Assembly (NCBI GenBank): GCA_017506865.1
Contig: JAFCMP010000035.1
Span: forward strand, 744,001-808,000
Length of the DNA: 64,000 nucleotides
Direction of reading: 5' to 3'
Source of the DNA: Tribonema minus
Lineage: Eukaryota; Sar; Xanthophyceae; Tribonematales; Tribonemataceae
Both the position numbers and the translations under genes were made by a program. Position 1 is the first letter of the stretch; every line of letters begins with the position of its first letter. Below are positions 31,201 through 42,216 of this stretch, in pieces. The notes beneath the pieces are model-generated. The model had not been told where the DNA came from. It was given only the letters and a program-made list of their open reading frames with translations, and ran no database searches.

Positions 31201-34200
31201 CTTCCTGTTTTCTATGGCGACGCTCCATTCAGCGATGCGCAGCTCCTCCCGATGCCACCTCGGGCGGTTTTGCGTTTCCAGGCTTCGCACTCTGCCCGTG
31301 GCACAGGCCATCTCAGCGCTGCACTGCGAATGGAGCACCTGCCTCATGACACATACCATCTCAAATGTGTGCGTAGCGACACACGAATTCATGCGGACCG
31401 CGTACGTGCCTACTTCATCTCAGGCGACACCCTCTCTGGCGCGTGGGACTACGACGAGCTGGAGGGACAGGGGTCGTGGAGCACTGCTGGTGAGACGTCT
31501 CCCCATTGCGCATACATGGCTGCTGGCTGAGGATACATTTCATTGAGTAGTACTGTTGCGTATCTGAGGCGGCCACTCACACATCAGCGCGCTGCACAGT
31601 TGCGAGGAACGTGCTCCAGGGGTTGTGCGAGCGCTGCAGCTCTCTTATGACGTGGCTGGCTATGGCGTGGTGGCGCCGGGGATGGCGGATCGCAGGCGCC
31701 GTGTGCACAGATGCGCCGAGCAAGTGCTTTTCCATAAACTTGTTGCGGTCGTGGACACCGAAAGCGTCACTAGTGAATTAGGCGGGTAGGCATGCAGATC
31801 ACTGACCCTGGTCCTGATCTCTGAGTGCAGCGCGCCTCTTCCGCCCTGTGTCACCTGAACTGAGCAATATCACCAGCCCCCACGCTCGGGGCATGTATGC
31901 ACCATCATGAACCCTGGCCCTGACTTCAAAATATCCCGCGCTCCATCGCCCGGTGCCCCGGAGACGCCGCAGCGCGTGATGCTACGCTCAGTGTAGAGTA
32001 TTTATCAGCGTTAACCCTAGCTCTCATCCCCAAAAGCTCCCGCGCACCCATCGCCCCTGCACCCCGCAGACGCCGCGTGCTGCACTACGCTCAGGGTATG
32101 TATGTATCAGCGTTAACCCTAGCTTTATTCCCAAAATCTCCCGCGCACCCATCGCCCCTGCGCCCCGCAGATGCCGCGGCGCGCGTGCGCGACGCTCACG
32201 GTATGCATGTATCAGCATTAATCCTAGTCCCCGAAACCTCCCGCGCTCCTATCGCCCTGCGCTTCGCAGACGCCGCGGCGCCCGTGCTGCGCTACGACGG
32301 GGGCTTCAGCGCGTCCACGCGCCATGGAAGAGGGACCATCACACTAAGAGACGGCCAGGTGCACTGGGGACCTATGTGTGCTGTTTTGTAGCAACGCGCC
32401 ACCGCCGTTCCTCGACTGAATGCAAAGCGGAGGTATTAGGAGAAGGCCTTCCAGGCGACGCCCGCCGTGTGCACACGCGGCATTTGCTGGTGTTTGTACA
32501 CTTCTTGGACGCGCGCACATGCACAGACAGCCCCCCCCCCCCCCCCCCCCCTCCCCCCCGGCCTACGTGTCTGTGATCATACCCTGTGTTAGTTTCTGCT
32601 GCGATGCGCCTTCTGCTGAGCACATATCCCCCCTCCCCCCCCCCCCCCTGCTGCGCGCATCCGCGGCAGGAGCGGGAGCGCCAGCGGCTGCCCATGTTCC
32701 TCACCAGCCTCATCACTCCGCCGCGCGCTGCATCCAAGTCTTGCTTCACCGTCATGAAATGGTTCACTCCTGTTGGCAATGGACCCCCCCCCCCCCCGGC
32801 CAGCGAGAACCGACGCCGGCTTGACCCCAATGCTGTGCCGAGCGCTGCATTCACCTTGTGCTGCGCACTGCTGCCCTCCTCCCCCCCTTCCGCACCTGGG
32901 CTGCAGGAGTGGGAGTGTCAGTGGCACGGCGGCGCGGTTCAGGCTGCGGCCAGTGGCGCCGTGCACGCGTGCCGCGCCGGCGGCTGGGCGTACGCGGGCG
33001 GCTGCGCGCCGTCCGCTGACGATGCCGCGATGCCCGTACGGAGTGGACATGGCAGGTGGGGCGTCTAGTTGCAGTTTTGTCTGTGTAACTGTCGCGCTAA
33101 CTGTTGTGCCATGCAACTTGAAGTGTGAAAGCGAGGCTGCGCGCTGTCCGCCGACGCCGCCGCGATGCCTGTACAGAGTGGACACGGCAGGTGGGGCGTC
33201 TAGTTGCAGTTTGCCTCTGTGACGCTCGTGCCATGCAACTTCAAGTGTGAAAGCGCGGCGGCATGGCGTTCGCCGGCGGCTTTGTGATGTTAGCACCAAC
33301 TGGTCGCGGCAGGTGCGCGCCGTTCTGTTTTCATTTGTCTATGTTGTTGACCTCTCAAGCAATGCTAAGTCTGAAGGCGCGTTGGTGAGCCTGTATGCAA
33401 TGGACACAGCTGGCAGGCGTGGATTGTTCAGTGCCTGATGTGTGCACCAGCCAGATGCCTGAATGCGCGTTAACAGCCCTGTACTTAGTGTTCTTGCCAG
33501 GTACGCGTCTCTTTTGTCGCCATCGTCGGGAAGTCTGAATTCACATGTGCATGAGGCGCAGGCCTGTCTGTGCACTTGTTTCAGGTCTTTTGCGAGCGCT
33601 CAACCTTGCGCGAACAGCGTGTGCAAGCTGGCAAGGTGGCTGAAGCCGCAGCAGAGCAGAGCGCGACTGTCGACCAGCTTCAAAGACACTTTGACAAGTG
33701 TGACAAAGACCCTCAAGATGCACCTCAACAGCAGCATGTCAGACTGTGGCATGTGGCACACAGTCTACATATGGCAGCCATACTGAGCTACATGTTTATC
33801 TGACCGTGTTCATTCGTGTAGAAGTGGTAACTATTTACTCTGGACTTTTTGAAGCAACACGCTCAACTTTTCTCTCCTACCAACCACCTGCCGTCCGACG
33901 TCCCCACACCATTGCGCCCGATGCAAGCGCCCCATTTAGTCCCAAACGCCACGTGTGCGCTCGGAGTAGCATGCGGGCCATGACACCTGATCACCTGATC
34001 ACCCCCTCATCACTCAATCCACCACGCCCCTCCCCCCCGGGCTTCGCCCCCGCTGCTGACCGTCCCACATACATACCCAGGCTGCGGTGCCGCGGCGGCG
34101 ATACACTAGACGCCACGTTCGCCGCCGGCGCGGTCGTCGAGGCCTCCATGGGCGTCCTGCGCTACGCCTGCGGCGCGCTGTACTTTGGACAGCTGCGCGC

Positions 34201-37200
34201 TGCGGCGGGTGGCGGTGGGATGCAGGTGCGTCCTAATCCTAACCTGACCCTAACCCTATCTCAACCCAGTAGCGCTGGGCCTGCTTGGCATTGCAAGAAC
34301 TTCTCTAGAGTCCTCTTGGTTTTGACATGTTGGCAGCTGCATAGTGCGCCAGCATCGGCGGGGCCGTACAGGGGCCGAGCTTAATGCAACGTGGCTCTTT
34401 AAGCACGACATCTGACTTCGGCGTTGCCTCCGGCTGCGGTGCGTGTGGGACTATGCCCCCTCGATCATCACGTCAGCGCGGTGTTCCGCGTGCAAGTGAG
34501 CAGGCTGAAAAAGCCAGCTCTGACCTAGCCTTTGGGCCTACATGACGTAACAAACCGCATCGCAAACCTACCGCTGAGGCCTTTGCGCAACGGTACCCAC
34601 CTGCTCAGGCCCCCGTAGTCAGCAACAGAGGAGTAAAGCGCGCCAAGCCTGCGCCAGCCGCTCCGCTCGTCTTCGCCGCTACATGCGCGGGGCTCATCGC
34701 GCAGCCGGTCACAGCTCGCGCGTGTGCGCCTTGGCACTGCTGAGCGTCGGCGCGTCTGCACTGCGCACCGCCGCGCCGCATGCTTGCGCCGGCTCCCACC
34801 CCGCCTCTCTCATGCGCGTAAATCTCCCCTCGCCATGACGCGCACTTGGCACGATGCGCACATCGCAATCGACGATCATCGACGATGGCGGCAGCTAGCG
34901 TCAGTCCGTCGCCGCCGTGCGCGCAGCAGGCCTCACGCCTGCTGCGTCCGCCCGCCCTGCAACACCCCCCTCTCGTGCGCCCCGCAGACCGGCGTCCCGC
35001 ACGGCTACGGCGAGCTGTACCTGCAGGGCGTTCACGCGCCGTCGCACGACAAGCGCCGCCCCGCGCCGCCGTTGCCGCGGCCGTGTGGCACCGGCAGCAG
35101 CGGCGGCGGCAGCGGCGGCGCGGCTGCCGCGTCCGGCGCGGGCTGCTGCTGCGAGAACGGCGCCGCGGCGGCGGCGCTGCTGGCCCTGGGCGCAGGTGAG
35201 CGATGCTGCAGTTGTGCGCGTAGCCCTGAGCATTGCTGCGCCTGTTGCGAGCTGAGCGTTGCTGCAGCACTGTGGCGCGGCCCGCGAGCGGCAGCGTGCG
35301 CTCTGTTGGCTGCTGCTGTTGCCGCCGCTGCTGCCACCGCCGCTGCTGCCACCGCCGCTGCTGCCGGCGGCGACGGCGGCGGGCAGCGGTGCACGCGCTC
35401 CGAGGGCCGTGTGCGCTTTACCGGCCAGCTGCTGCGCAAGCACTCAAGCCCGCCGACGGTGTGTCCGATGCCGGGCGCGATGCTGCGGCGGCGGTGCAGC
35501 CTCAACTGGAAGTTAGCCACTCTCACCTCTGGTCCTGAGAGACGGCCAAGTCCAGCGGCGGATGGCCTTGGGGGGTTCTGCGGCCACTGTCTGAGTCTCG
35601 TTCACTTTGTTGCTGTTGGCGCGCAGTGCAGTAGCGGTGCTGCAACAGAAGGGGGGTGGGGGTGGCAGCTCTTGCAGCCACGCAATCGCCGCACAGACCG
35701 AACCTGTGATGGGTGGGTTTAGATCAAAGCTGCACCAAATTCTTTACAAATCCTGTGACAGCAGCAGTCGGCTGGGCGGCACCTGGGCAATTGTTGTTCA
35801 TTGTTTGGTTGGCAGCGGGGCGAGCATCGCTGCTTCATCGATGCAGTTGGGGATCAAGCCGCAACATCTCTAGACCCTACACCACTATCATGATTGCTCA
35901 CTGCAAACCAGGCCTCAACTAGTCGATAGCTGCCTGCGTCACAGCCATTTCTCAACTTCAAAATCTGTAAACCGTCTTGTCCGCGGCCATTTGCAGACTT
36001 GCTGTGGTACAAGGGCGAGTTTCGGGACGGCCTTCCCGATGGACGGGGCCTCGTCAATTTCAGGGACAGGCCTCGGAGAGATGCCCAGGCCGCAGACGGT
36101 GAGTGAGCTACAGTTAAGATTGATATGCAATATGATATGCAACTTCAACAAGTCATCAATGGTCGCGTGCGCGGGTGCGACGTGCTGGCAACCAAGAAAA
36201 GATGAAGCGTCCAATCTGCCGGTGCTGTTCGAACATTCGTGTGAAAGCTGCGCGTTTGAAGTCAGCGGAAGTCGGCGGAGTCCTGTGCGAGGGCTGCTCG
36301 CGCGCCCGTCGGTGCAAGCGGCGCACCCCGCTGCGTGCTCGAGAAAAAGTGGGATTGCTTGCTTCGCAGTCTGCACAGCTCTCTTCACAGTCTGCACAGC
36401 TCTACTCGAGGCTTCACGCTGAACAAGGACGTGCGCGTGCATTCATAAAAAGCGGTGCAACGCGACTATCGCCTCTTTATCCGTGCGCTGAGGAAGGCAC
36501 TCGCATGCGTGCGGACGCAAGAATAGTTGCTGTGTGCAGCACTTGCTGCAGGCAAGTCACGTATTCTCCCATGTGCTGCTCTGTTGCGGCCCAGGTTTGC
36601 ATGAGCACTACTTCATCAGGATTGCTGCACACATGACCTACCAGCCATGAGAGGCAATGCTCTTGCTTCCCAGGTTGATTTCACACCGCTGTGAATTTTG
36701 TGAGGGCATCAGGTTACAACCTGGAGCTACATGGCTTAGGGTTTTGATGAACCCTCTGGAGAGGCACACCACATGTGCGCATACTCAATCAACGCGTGCA
36801 TCATCTGACAACCCCCCCCCCCCCCCCCCGTGCCTGCCGCTGCTGTTAATGCCTATTTCTGATGTGTTGCATGCCATTCGCTGCAGACTGCACCACGGCC
36901 GCCGCAGCCACAGCCACCGGCGCGCGCGCTGCTGCACCCTTCTGCACCGTGGGCGCGCCGGCATCAGCGGCGGGCGGCGGCGGTTTTGGCGGTTTTGATG
37001 ATCATGTGCGTCAGTGCTCAATTGTGCTCAACCATCACTCACATTCGTAGGTTGTCTGCGCTTGCGCCATTGCCGACAGCGTTGCAGCACGCGCGCCACG
37101 GACCGAGTGCAGAGGCGCGTAGAGTGCAGTTGCGCGTTGGGGCCTGCCATGCAGGCCTCTAGTCTACACCCACTTTCTGGCAGTTGGTTTTGCTGACACC

Positions 37201-40200
37201 GCGCCGGTAAGCCCCGCCCCGTGTGTGTGCTGTTCAGCCAACGCTCGGCACCCGTTGCGAGGGGCAGCCGCCACAGTGCCTCAGCGGCGGGCAGGGCCCC
37301 CACTTTTAAACTTCAAGTCGGTGTCATGCCATCTGAACCGACGGAGGTGTGCCGCCAGCGGGAACTGGCGACAAAGCGGCTGGTCCCGCGACCACCCCTG
37401 CCGCCGCTGCTGCCTCGTGTGCGGCTGAAGCCACTAAAACTGCGTCAAAAGCCCCATCGCAGTTCACAGCGAAGATCAACCACCTACCGGGAGGAGGAGC
37501 ACGGCTGCTGCACGGCCTCGGTGGGGCCTTCTTCACTCCTAGAGGCAGCCATGCATCAGCTCCAGCCTCGTCGCCCTTCACTCCGGGGCAGCTGGACCAG
37601 CAGGCGTGTGCGATGTTTCACGCTGCTGAACAGGAGCAGTTCTTCCTCGTGCCCGCCGCTGTGACGGGGCGCAGGGGCGGAGCCGCTGCGGGCCGCCTTG
37701 CAAGCAACGGCAGCGCGCTTGCAGGGCCGCCCGGCAGTGCAGGGACAGCCGTTTGTGCCGGCGGCGGCAGCGGCAGGATGTACTGCTCCTGTTGAGCAGT
37801 GTACAACATCTCGCTCGGCTGATGGTCCAGCTGCCCTGGAGTTGGCGTGTAGCTGCCTCGGGGAGTAAAGAAGGCTCCATCGAGGCCGTGCAGCAGCCGT
37901 GCCTCCTGCCCGAAGCAGGCTGCTCTTCGCTGTCAAGTGCAATGGGGCTGTTGTCGCAGTTTTGGTGGCTTTGGCTGCCCACGAGGCAGTAGCAGCGGGA
38001 GGGCTGGTCGCACGCCCAGCCGGCTTGTCGCCAGTTGCCGCTGCCGCCACCACCTCTATCGGTTGAGATGACATGAAACCGACCTGAACTTCGGAAGTGG
38101 GGGCGGGCCCTGCCCGCCCCTGAGGCACTGTGGCGGCTGCCCCTGCGCGGAGGGTGCCGAGCGTTCGTTGGCTGCAGAGCAGGCACACAGGGTGGAGCTC
38201 ACCAATGTGGTGACGGCTGATTTGATTGCCACCCGCCCGCATCTCCTTGCAGCAGCGAGGGGGGGCGGCAAGGCACGGCCTTTCAGTCATGGAAACGAGT
38301 CAAGAGATCATGGAGCCCTAGATGACAAGGCATGGTTGGCCGCCAGTGCCTTCCACCAATGACCGCGGTCGCCGCTGCTGTAGCAACTGGCCACGAGTCG
38401 AACAGTGCCACCATATCCACAGGAGCCAAAGGACTTCTGTGTGCAAGCTTTTGAGGCACGGCCTTTCAGTCATATGTGTTGCTCATTTTGCGAAGCTCTG
38501 CGACTGGAGTCAGCATCCGTCCCTGCGAGCACTTGTGCACGCACGCAAATGTTTGACTGGAAAGCCACTGAGTGTTTACGTCATTGACAGGAGGCCGGTG
38601 TGCTAATGTGTCTTCGTGTGCAGGACGAGGATGAAGACGACGACCACGACCCCAGTGACACTCCTCAGGTAATACTTCAACATGTGCTTGAAGTGTGCTT
38701 CCGCGTGCTTGGTGTGTACTGCAACGAATGCGGCAGCAGCCGCGCGGGATCTGCAGGTCATAGTGCTGTATGAGCAACGAGGAAAAAGGCGTGCGCAGGG
38801 AAGCACGTGTATTTCCCTGGACATTTGTTCGCTGCACCCGTTTGCGAATACACTGTCCACATGAACTGAAGTGGCGAGGGGGCACTTGTACACGGCAGTA
38901 CCCTCCTTCACTTGCCAGACTGAATGCACCCCAAGCGAGTGCACACAGCAACGCCGCGACTGCACCAAACTTCAACGTGTGACATGCCACTGCGTTTGGT
39001 GTTACGTCGACACACCCTGGTGCAGCATCCAGTCCCATACGTGCCTATTCCTGACATTGCGCCACGTGCCTGACTTGCTGGTGACAGGGCCCGCTGTCGC
39101 CTTCCGCCGGCGCGGCGCCGTCCGCCGCAGCGGACTTCAAGAACATCAGGTACTTCAACTTTGAAGTAAATCTTTCGGTTCCAGCCGCCAAGGCATGACG
39201 ACTCTAGCCCGCTGTTCGCGCCATGACGCGTATTCGCGTGTTTCTACGTCATGGCAGCTACAGCATTTTCACGACTGCGGCCGCTGCTTAGGGTTAGGGT
39301 CAGGGTTAGGGTCAGGGGAGTAGCAGCGCCTGGCGGCGTCGGGCGTGTCCTTCCACAAGCGCGCCTCCAACGCGGAAGGCTGTCAAAACATCTGGGGTCC
39401 GTCCACGGGCGCCAGACCGTACACTGTCAGGCCTTGCGCCTCATCGCCAGAGCGGCGCTGTTGCGGCTGCTCGACTCGCGCGCACCCAAGTTTCCCTGCG
39501 GCCCCCCTGCCTATCGCCGCGACCGCTTGTGGCTGGCGCACTATCGGCCGCAGCACGACTATTGATCAGCACCACGACACGCTTACATACGCACTGCGCG
39601 TGAAGTCCTCTCCAGGGGACTCAGGCTGCTGCTCACTCAATGCGCGCAGCAGCATCGTGCCACCGCCGCCCCGCTGACGCCGCGATGCCCGTTGCCAATT
39701 TTACACGCGCGCCCGCAGGTCATGTGAAGACGCGCACGCGCGCGGCCTGCGCCTGGACTTTGAGATTGAGATGCGACGCGGCGCGCTCGTCCGGCGCAGC
39801 AGCCTGCGCCTCGCGGCTCTCAAGGTACGCCGAGCGCTGCCACTTCCCCTTGTTATCCCCCCCCCCCCCCCCCCACTCTCCCCCTAAATGGCAGCCGCAG
39901 TTGCAATACTCTCAGTTGCCGAGGTGCGCGCGTGCACGCGTGGACGCCTGTTGCGCACCGTTAGCGCTGCTGAGTACGGCCGCAGCGCTCAATCGCAAGT
40001 GCCATGAGCAAACTCGAAGCTCGTTAGACCGAGATTAGCCGTCTGAGGAGAGGAGAGGGCCTCGCCTGCTGTGCGAATCTCAACGGAAGCATCAGACATC
40101 ATCGCTGTTTACTTACTGCAGCAGATGCGCGCCAGCTGCCGCAGCACGCGCTGGTTCACTGTAAATGCGTTGCAGTTCTTGAACATTTCTGATGACAGTG

Positions 40201-42216
40201 CTTCTGCCCGCATGTTGCTGTGCTTGCAGATGGCAAGAGCGGAGCTGCGGCGGTTGGAGAGGGCGGTGCAGCAAGAGCGACGGTCGCTGCAGGTGAGGAG
40301 TGTCACCCCCACTGAGTCAACTTCCCTCACACTTCAAGTACTGTACTTTGACTTCGAGGGCGCACCAGCCGTTGGAAGGAAAAAGGGAAAGAAACTGAAC
40401 GCAACGTACGTTCTCACCCCTGAATACCATGCGAGCAAGACATTTGAAAGCAAGGCTGCAGAAGACTGACGCTTTACTTCGACATGACCCACAAGTAGCA
40501 AGCCAGCAAGTGTGACAGGCTTGTTGCAAGTGGCGCTGTCGATGCAGCACGCATGCGCAGCCGCTCGCGCAGATGCTGCAAGCACAGCGGCCGCACCACA
40601 GCAGCAGCACTTCTTGGCATGCTAAGCGAACATCTGTCGCGCAGCTCTAGTACACCATGCACGCATCGCGGCCGCTCGCACTCGCACCTGAGCACAGGGC
40701 GGGGTCAGAGCGCCGTACCTTCCTGCCTACCTACCGCAGAGTTCTTGAGAGCGCACACGCATCGCAGCCGCGTGCTCGCGCCCCGACTCGCGCCTGTTTG
40801 TTGCAGCCATTCATTCATTCGCCTTACTGTTCTCTGTCTGCCACGCGCGCGCGTGCGCAGATGCTGCAGGCGCAGCGGCACTGCCTGGTGTGCTCGGCGC
40901 GCGAGATCAACGCGCTCCTCAACGCGCACGACGCGCGCTGCTGCCACCGCTGCCTGTGTATCGCGTGCGCCGCGACCGCCAGGGAGTGCCCGCTGTGCCG
41001 GACGCCCGTAGGTACGTACACACCCCACTACGCCCACACCACTTCAATAAGGCCGCCCGGCGCCATATTGGTTCCGTCCCAAATTTGCAACTGTGCCGTT
41101 GGCACGGTGATGCAGGTACTCAATCAAGGGGCGTCGTTAGATCTGGAGTGCCGTGCACGTCCTTCGATGCGCCGTGTAGTCTGTTTCGCCTGGTGGCGAT
41201 GGCGCACCAGGACAGCGCCCCCCGCTGCTATGTGTGCGCAAGGGCCCTACCCCGGACGCCCGCGCTCCCCCACCGCTGCGCAGCCACGCTACCAATGGGT
41301 GCTGCAACATTGCGGAGCACAAAGCCACTTTGGCGCGCACACCGCGCGCCTGTCTGCGCCTCGGCGATTATCAAGTGTACGTTGCCGCTGCACCGCGAGC
41401 CTGCCGCTCGAGCATCACGCGTGATCCACCCTGTGCCTGTGTACGAGCTCAGTCGTGTGACAGCCAGCCTTGCGTGTGCGCGTACGCTGGGTAAGGGTTA
41501 GGGGTAGGGTTAGAGTTGACGTTTCGCCGCGTGTGGCGCTCGTTCCCAACTCAGTATCACTGAGTTGCAATTGCTTCGCTGGGCGCTGGCATGACACCTG
41601 CGCGACGTGTCCCCTTTACACGCGCACGGAGCGCAATCCTCGTAAACAGCGCCGTTTGCACGTCAGGTGCACACCCCTGCAGCGGGCGCCGCCTGACTGT
41701 GCCGTCTGCCCGCACCGGCCCAGCAGCAGTTCGCGTCGCCGTGCAAGGCCTCTGCTAGCTGCTCTCTGTGAGCTCCGCTGGCTGCCGCGTCCAAGCCGCT
41801 GGCTGCCGCGTCCAAGCCGCTGGCTGCTCCATGGCCGGCGATGCGTCCCGCGGCGCCTGGCATCCTTTGCTGTGCCGTTTTGTGCTCTCTCCTCAGAGGC
41901 CGGGACGTACGCTGCGTCTGCGTACATCAGCGAGCTTGGCCTTTGTGATGCGCACCCCCGCCACGCAGCCCCATGCTCCTGGGCAAGCGCTGTGCAACGC
42001 CCGCCCTAACCCTAACCCTAAGCTAACCCTAACCCTAACCCTAACCGCAACCCTCATGGATACCACCGTCAACAGTCACTGCCATCATGCGTGATGCCTG
42101 ATTATCTCCCCCCCCCCCCCTCCCCTCCTTGATGCGTGATACCTCATTTCCCTTCCCCCCCTTTCCCCTGCATGCGTGCAGATCCCGCCAAGACGATACA
42201 GATCTTCAGCACGTAG
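25297..42216 (+). CDS. PH-like / MORN-repeat / RING-finger protein (putative E3 ubiquitin ligase)
   Basis: Assembled by phase: [25297-25358 start, weak], 25585-25762, 26656-26786, 27477-27684, 28927-29000, 29036-29149, 30519-30580, 31307-31489, 32270-32358, 32907-33055, 34081-34225, 34988-35195, [about 35387-35458, unsure], 35997-36098, 36887-37005, 38624-38668, 39088-39165, [39327-39528, frame changes inside], 39719-39824, 40230-40292, 40861-41011, 42182-42216; about 860 residues. The first block resembles a PH domain (TVVFMGTCVMLFAGRDPS; last strand and helix VRLLLRLSTAADAQEWSSHV). MORN units follow: YTGQTHLLRAHGEGTLVLPN, YDGGFSASTRHGRGTITLRD, YACGALYFGQL, GVPHGYGELYLQG, YKGEFRDGLPDGRGLVNF. 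An acidic linker DEDEDDDHDPSDTPQ, a coiled coil MARAELRRLERAVQQERRSL and a RING end the protein. MORN repeats bind membranes or partners; RING recruits E2. Brackets mark joins I could not settle. Confidence 0.78.
27967..28456. repeat. Diverged inverted repeat with matching open frames in both arms
   Basis: Arms 27967-28137 and 28284-28456 are reverse complements at roughly three-quarters identity by eye, inside the intron 27685-28926. The plus arm reads ALFERCGCAANVYSARH ... SCPRKLCYIVVAK...EVRKR and the minus arm ALIEQFGYTAYSYSTRH ... ACPRKHCFIVVAK...EVHKR. The frame is kept despite divergence. Spacer about 146 bp. Confidence 0.75.
30933..31290 (+). repeat. Tandem duplication of about 160 bp upstream of MORN exon 31307-31489
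   Basis: 30933-31090 and 31119-31285 share AGTGCTCTTCTGGCARCGGG, GATGCGCAGCTCCTCC and a TTTCCAG near the end. The real acceptor (GTGGCACAG, 31306) lies just past the second copy. This is an intron-side echo. Confidence 0.8.
31938..32300 (+). repeat. Three echoes of the acceptor and 5' edge of MORN exon 32270-32358
   Basis: Units at 31938, 32041, 32143 and the real one at 32242 all carry CGCGCWCCYATCGCCC, a CGCAG or equivalent, and exon-like GACGCCGCGGCGC...GTGCTGCGCTACG. Spacing is about 100 bp. CGTTAACCCTAGCT or a variant separates the units. The second and third units keep CCCCGCAG acceptors. Confidence 0.88.
33004..33320 (+). repeat. Echoes of the 3' edge and donor of MORN exon 32907-33055
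   Basis: The exon end (GATGCCGCGATGCCCGTACG, GAGTGGACATGGCAG|GTGGGGCGTC) is repeated at 33138-33205 (CGCCGCGATGCCTGTACAGA ... GGCAG|GTGGGGCG) and, more decayed, at 33258-33320. Each copy is preceded by GTGCCATGCAACTTSAAGTG then TGAAAGCG. The second unit has a perfect copy of the donor context. Confidence 0.9.
35080..35395 (+). repeat. Low-complexity GCC/GCT-rich segment
   Basis: Trinucleotide-like GGC, GCC and GCT runs in MORN exon 34988-35195 and the following intron. They encode a GSSGGGSGGAAAA / AAAAALLALGA tail after the GYGELYLQG unit. The exact limits of the next exon are uncertain because of this: either CAG|CGGTGC at 35387 (EGRVRFTGQLL) or an in-phase but weaker acceptor at 35288. 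Confidence 0.6.
40861..41011 (+). CDS. RING-finger exon of the MORN-RING gene
   Basis: Phase 0 in, phase 1 out. The exon reads MLQAQRHCLVC..., then NALLNAHDARCCHRC, LCIACA and CPLCRTPV. The spacing is that of a C-terminal C3HC4-like RING (CxxC, then C.H.C..C, then CPLC) of the type found at the end of many plant E3 ligases. The terminal exon 42182-42216 completes it in phase with DPAKTIQIFST and TAG. Confidence 0.88.
41205..41725 (+). repeat. Decayed echoes of the 3' part of the RING exon
   Basis: Segments at 41205-41262 (GCTGCTATGTGTGCGC ... CCCCGGACGCCCGCG), 41591-41630 (HDTCATCPLYTRT in one frame) and 41690-41725 (DCAVCPHRP) resemble the end of the RING exon. They sit in the intron after it. 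Similarity is partial, so confidence is moderate. Confidence 0.45.
42003..42053 (+). repeat. Interstitial CCCTAA tract
   Basis: About seven CCCTAA units with one AAGCTAA interruption, in the last intron of the MORN-RING gene. This is the longest telomere-like tract in the window. A TTAGGG-orientation tract lies in the same intron at 41490-41515. Confidence 0.85.
42182..42216 (+). CDS. Terminal exon of the MORN-RING gene
   Basis: The acceptor is a strong pyrimidine tract ending CATGCGTGCAG. AT completes the phase-1 codon to Asp, then DPAKTIQIFST and TAG. A short basic/hydrophobic tail after CPLCRxP is usual for C-terminal RINGs. A competing acceptor at about 41896 with an in-phase open frame was judged less likely. 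Confidence 0.75.

Noticed and set aside
33594..33660. Possible MORN-gene exon (VFCERSTLREQRVQAGK)
   Set aside because: The direct join 33055 to 34081 keeps phase and MORN spacing; this segment is not needed and has weak borders.
34724..35722. Plus-strand 332-codon continuous open frame
   Set aside because: Runs through evident splice sites; only the parts inside 34988-35195 and perhaps 35387-35458 look like real exons.
41896..42009. Alternative last exon of the MORN-RING gene with stop in the CCCTAA tract
   Set aside because: The acceptor is good and the phase fits, but 42182-42216 also fits and gives a typical post-RING tail, so it was preferred.
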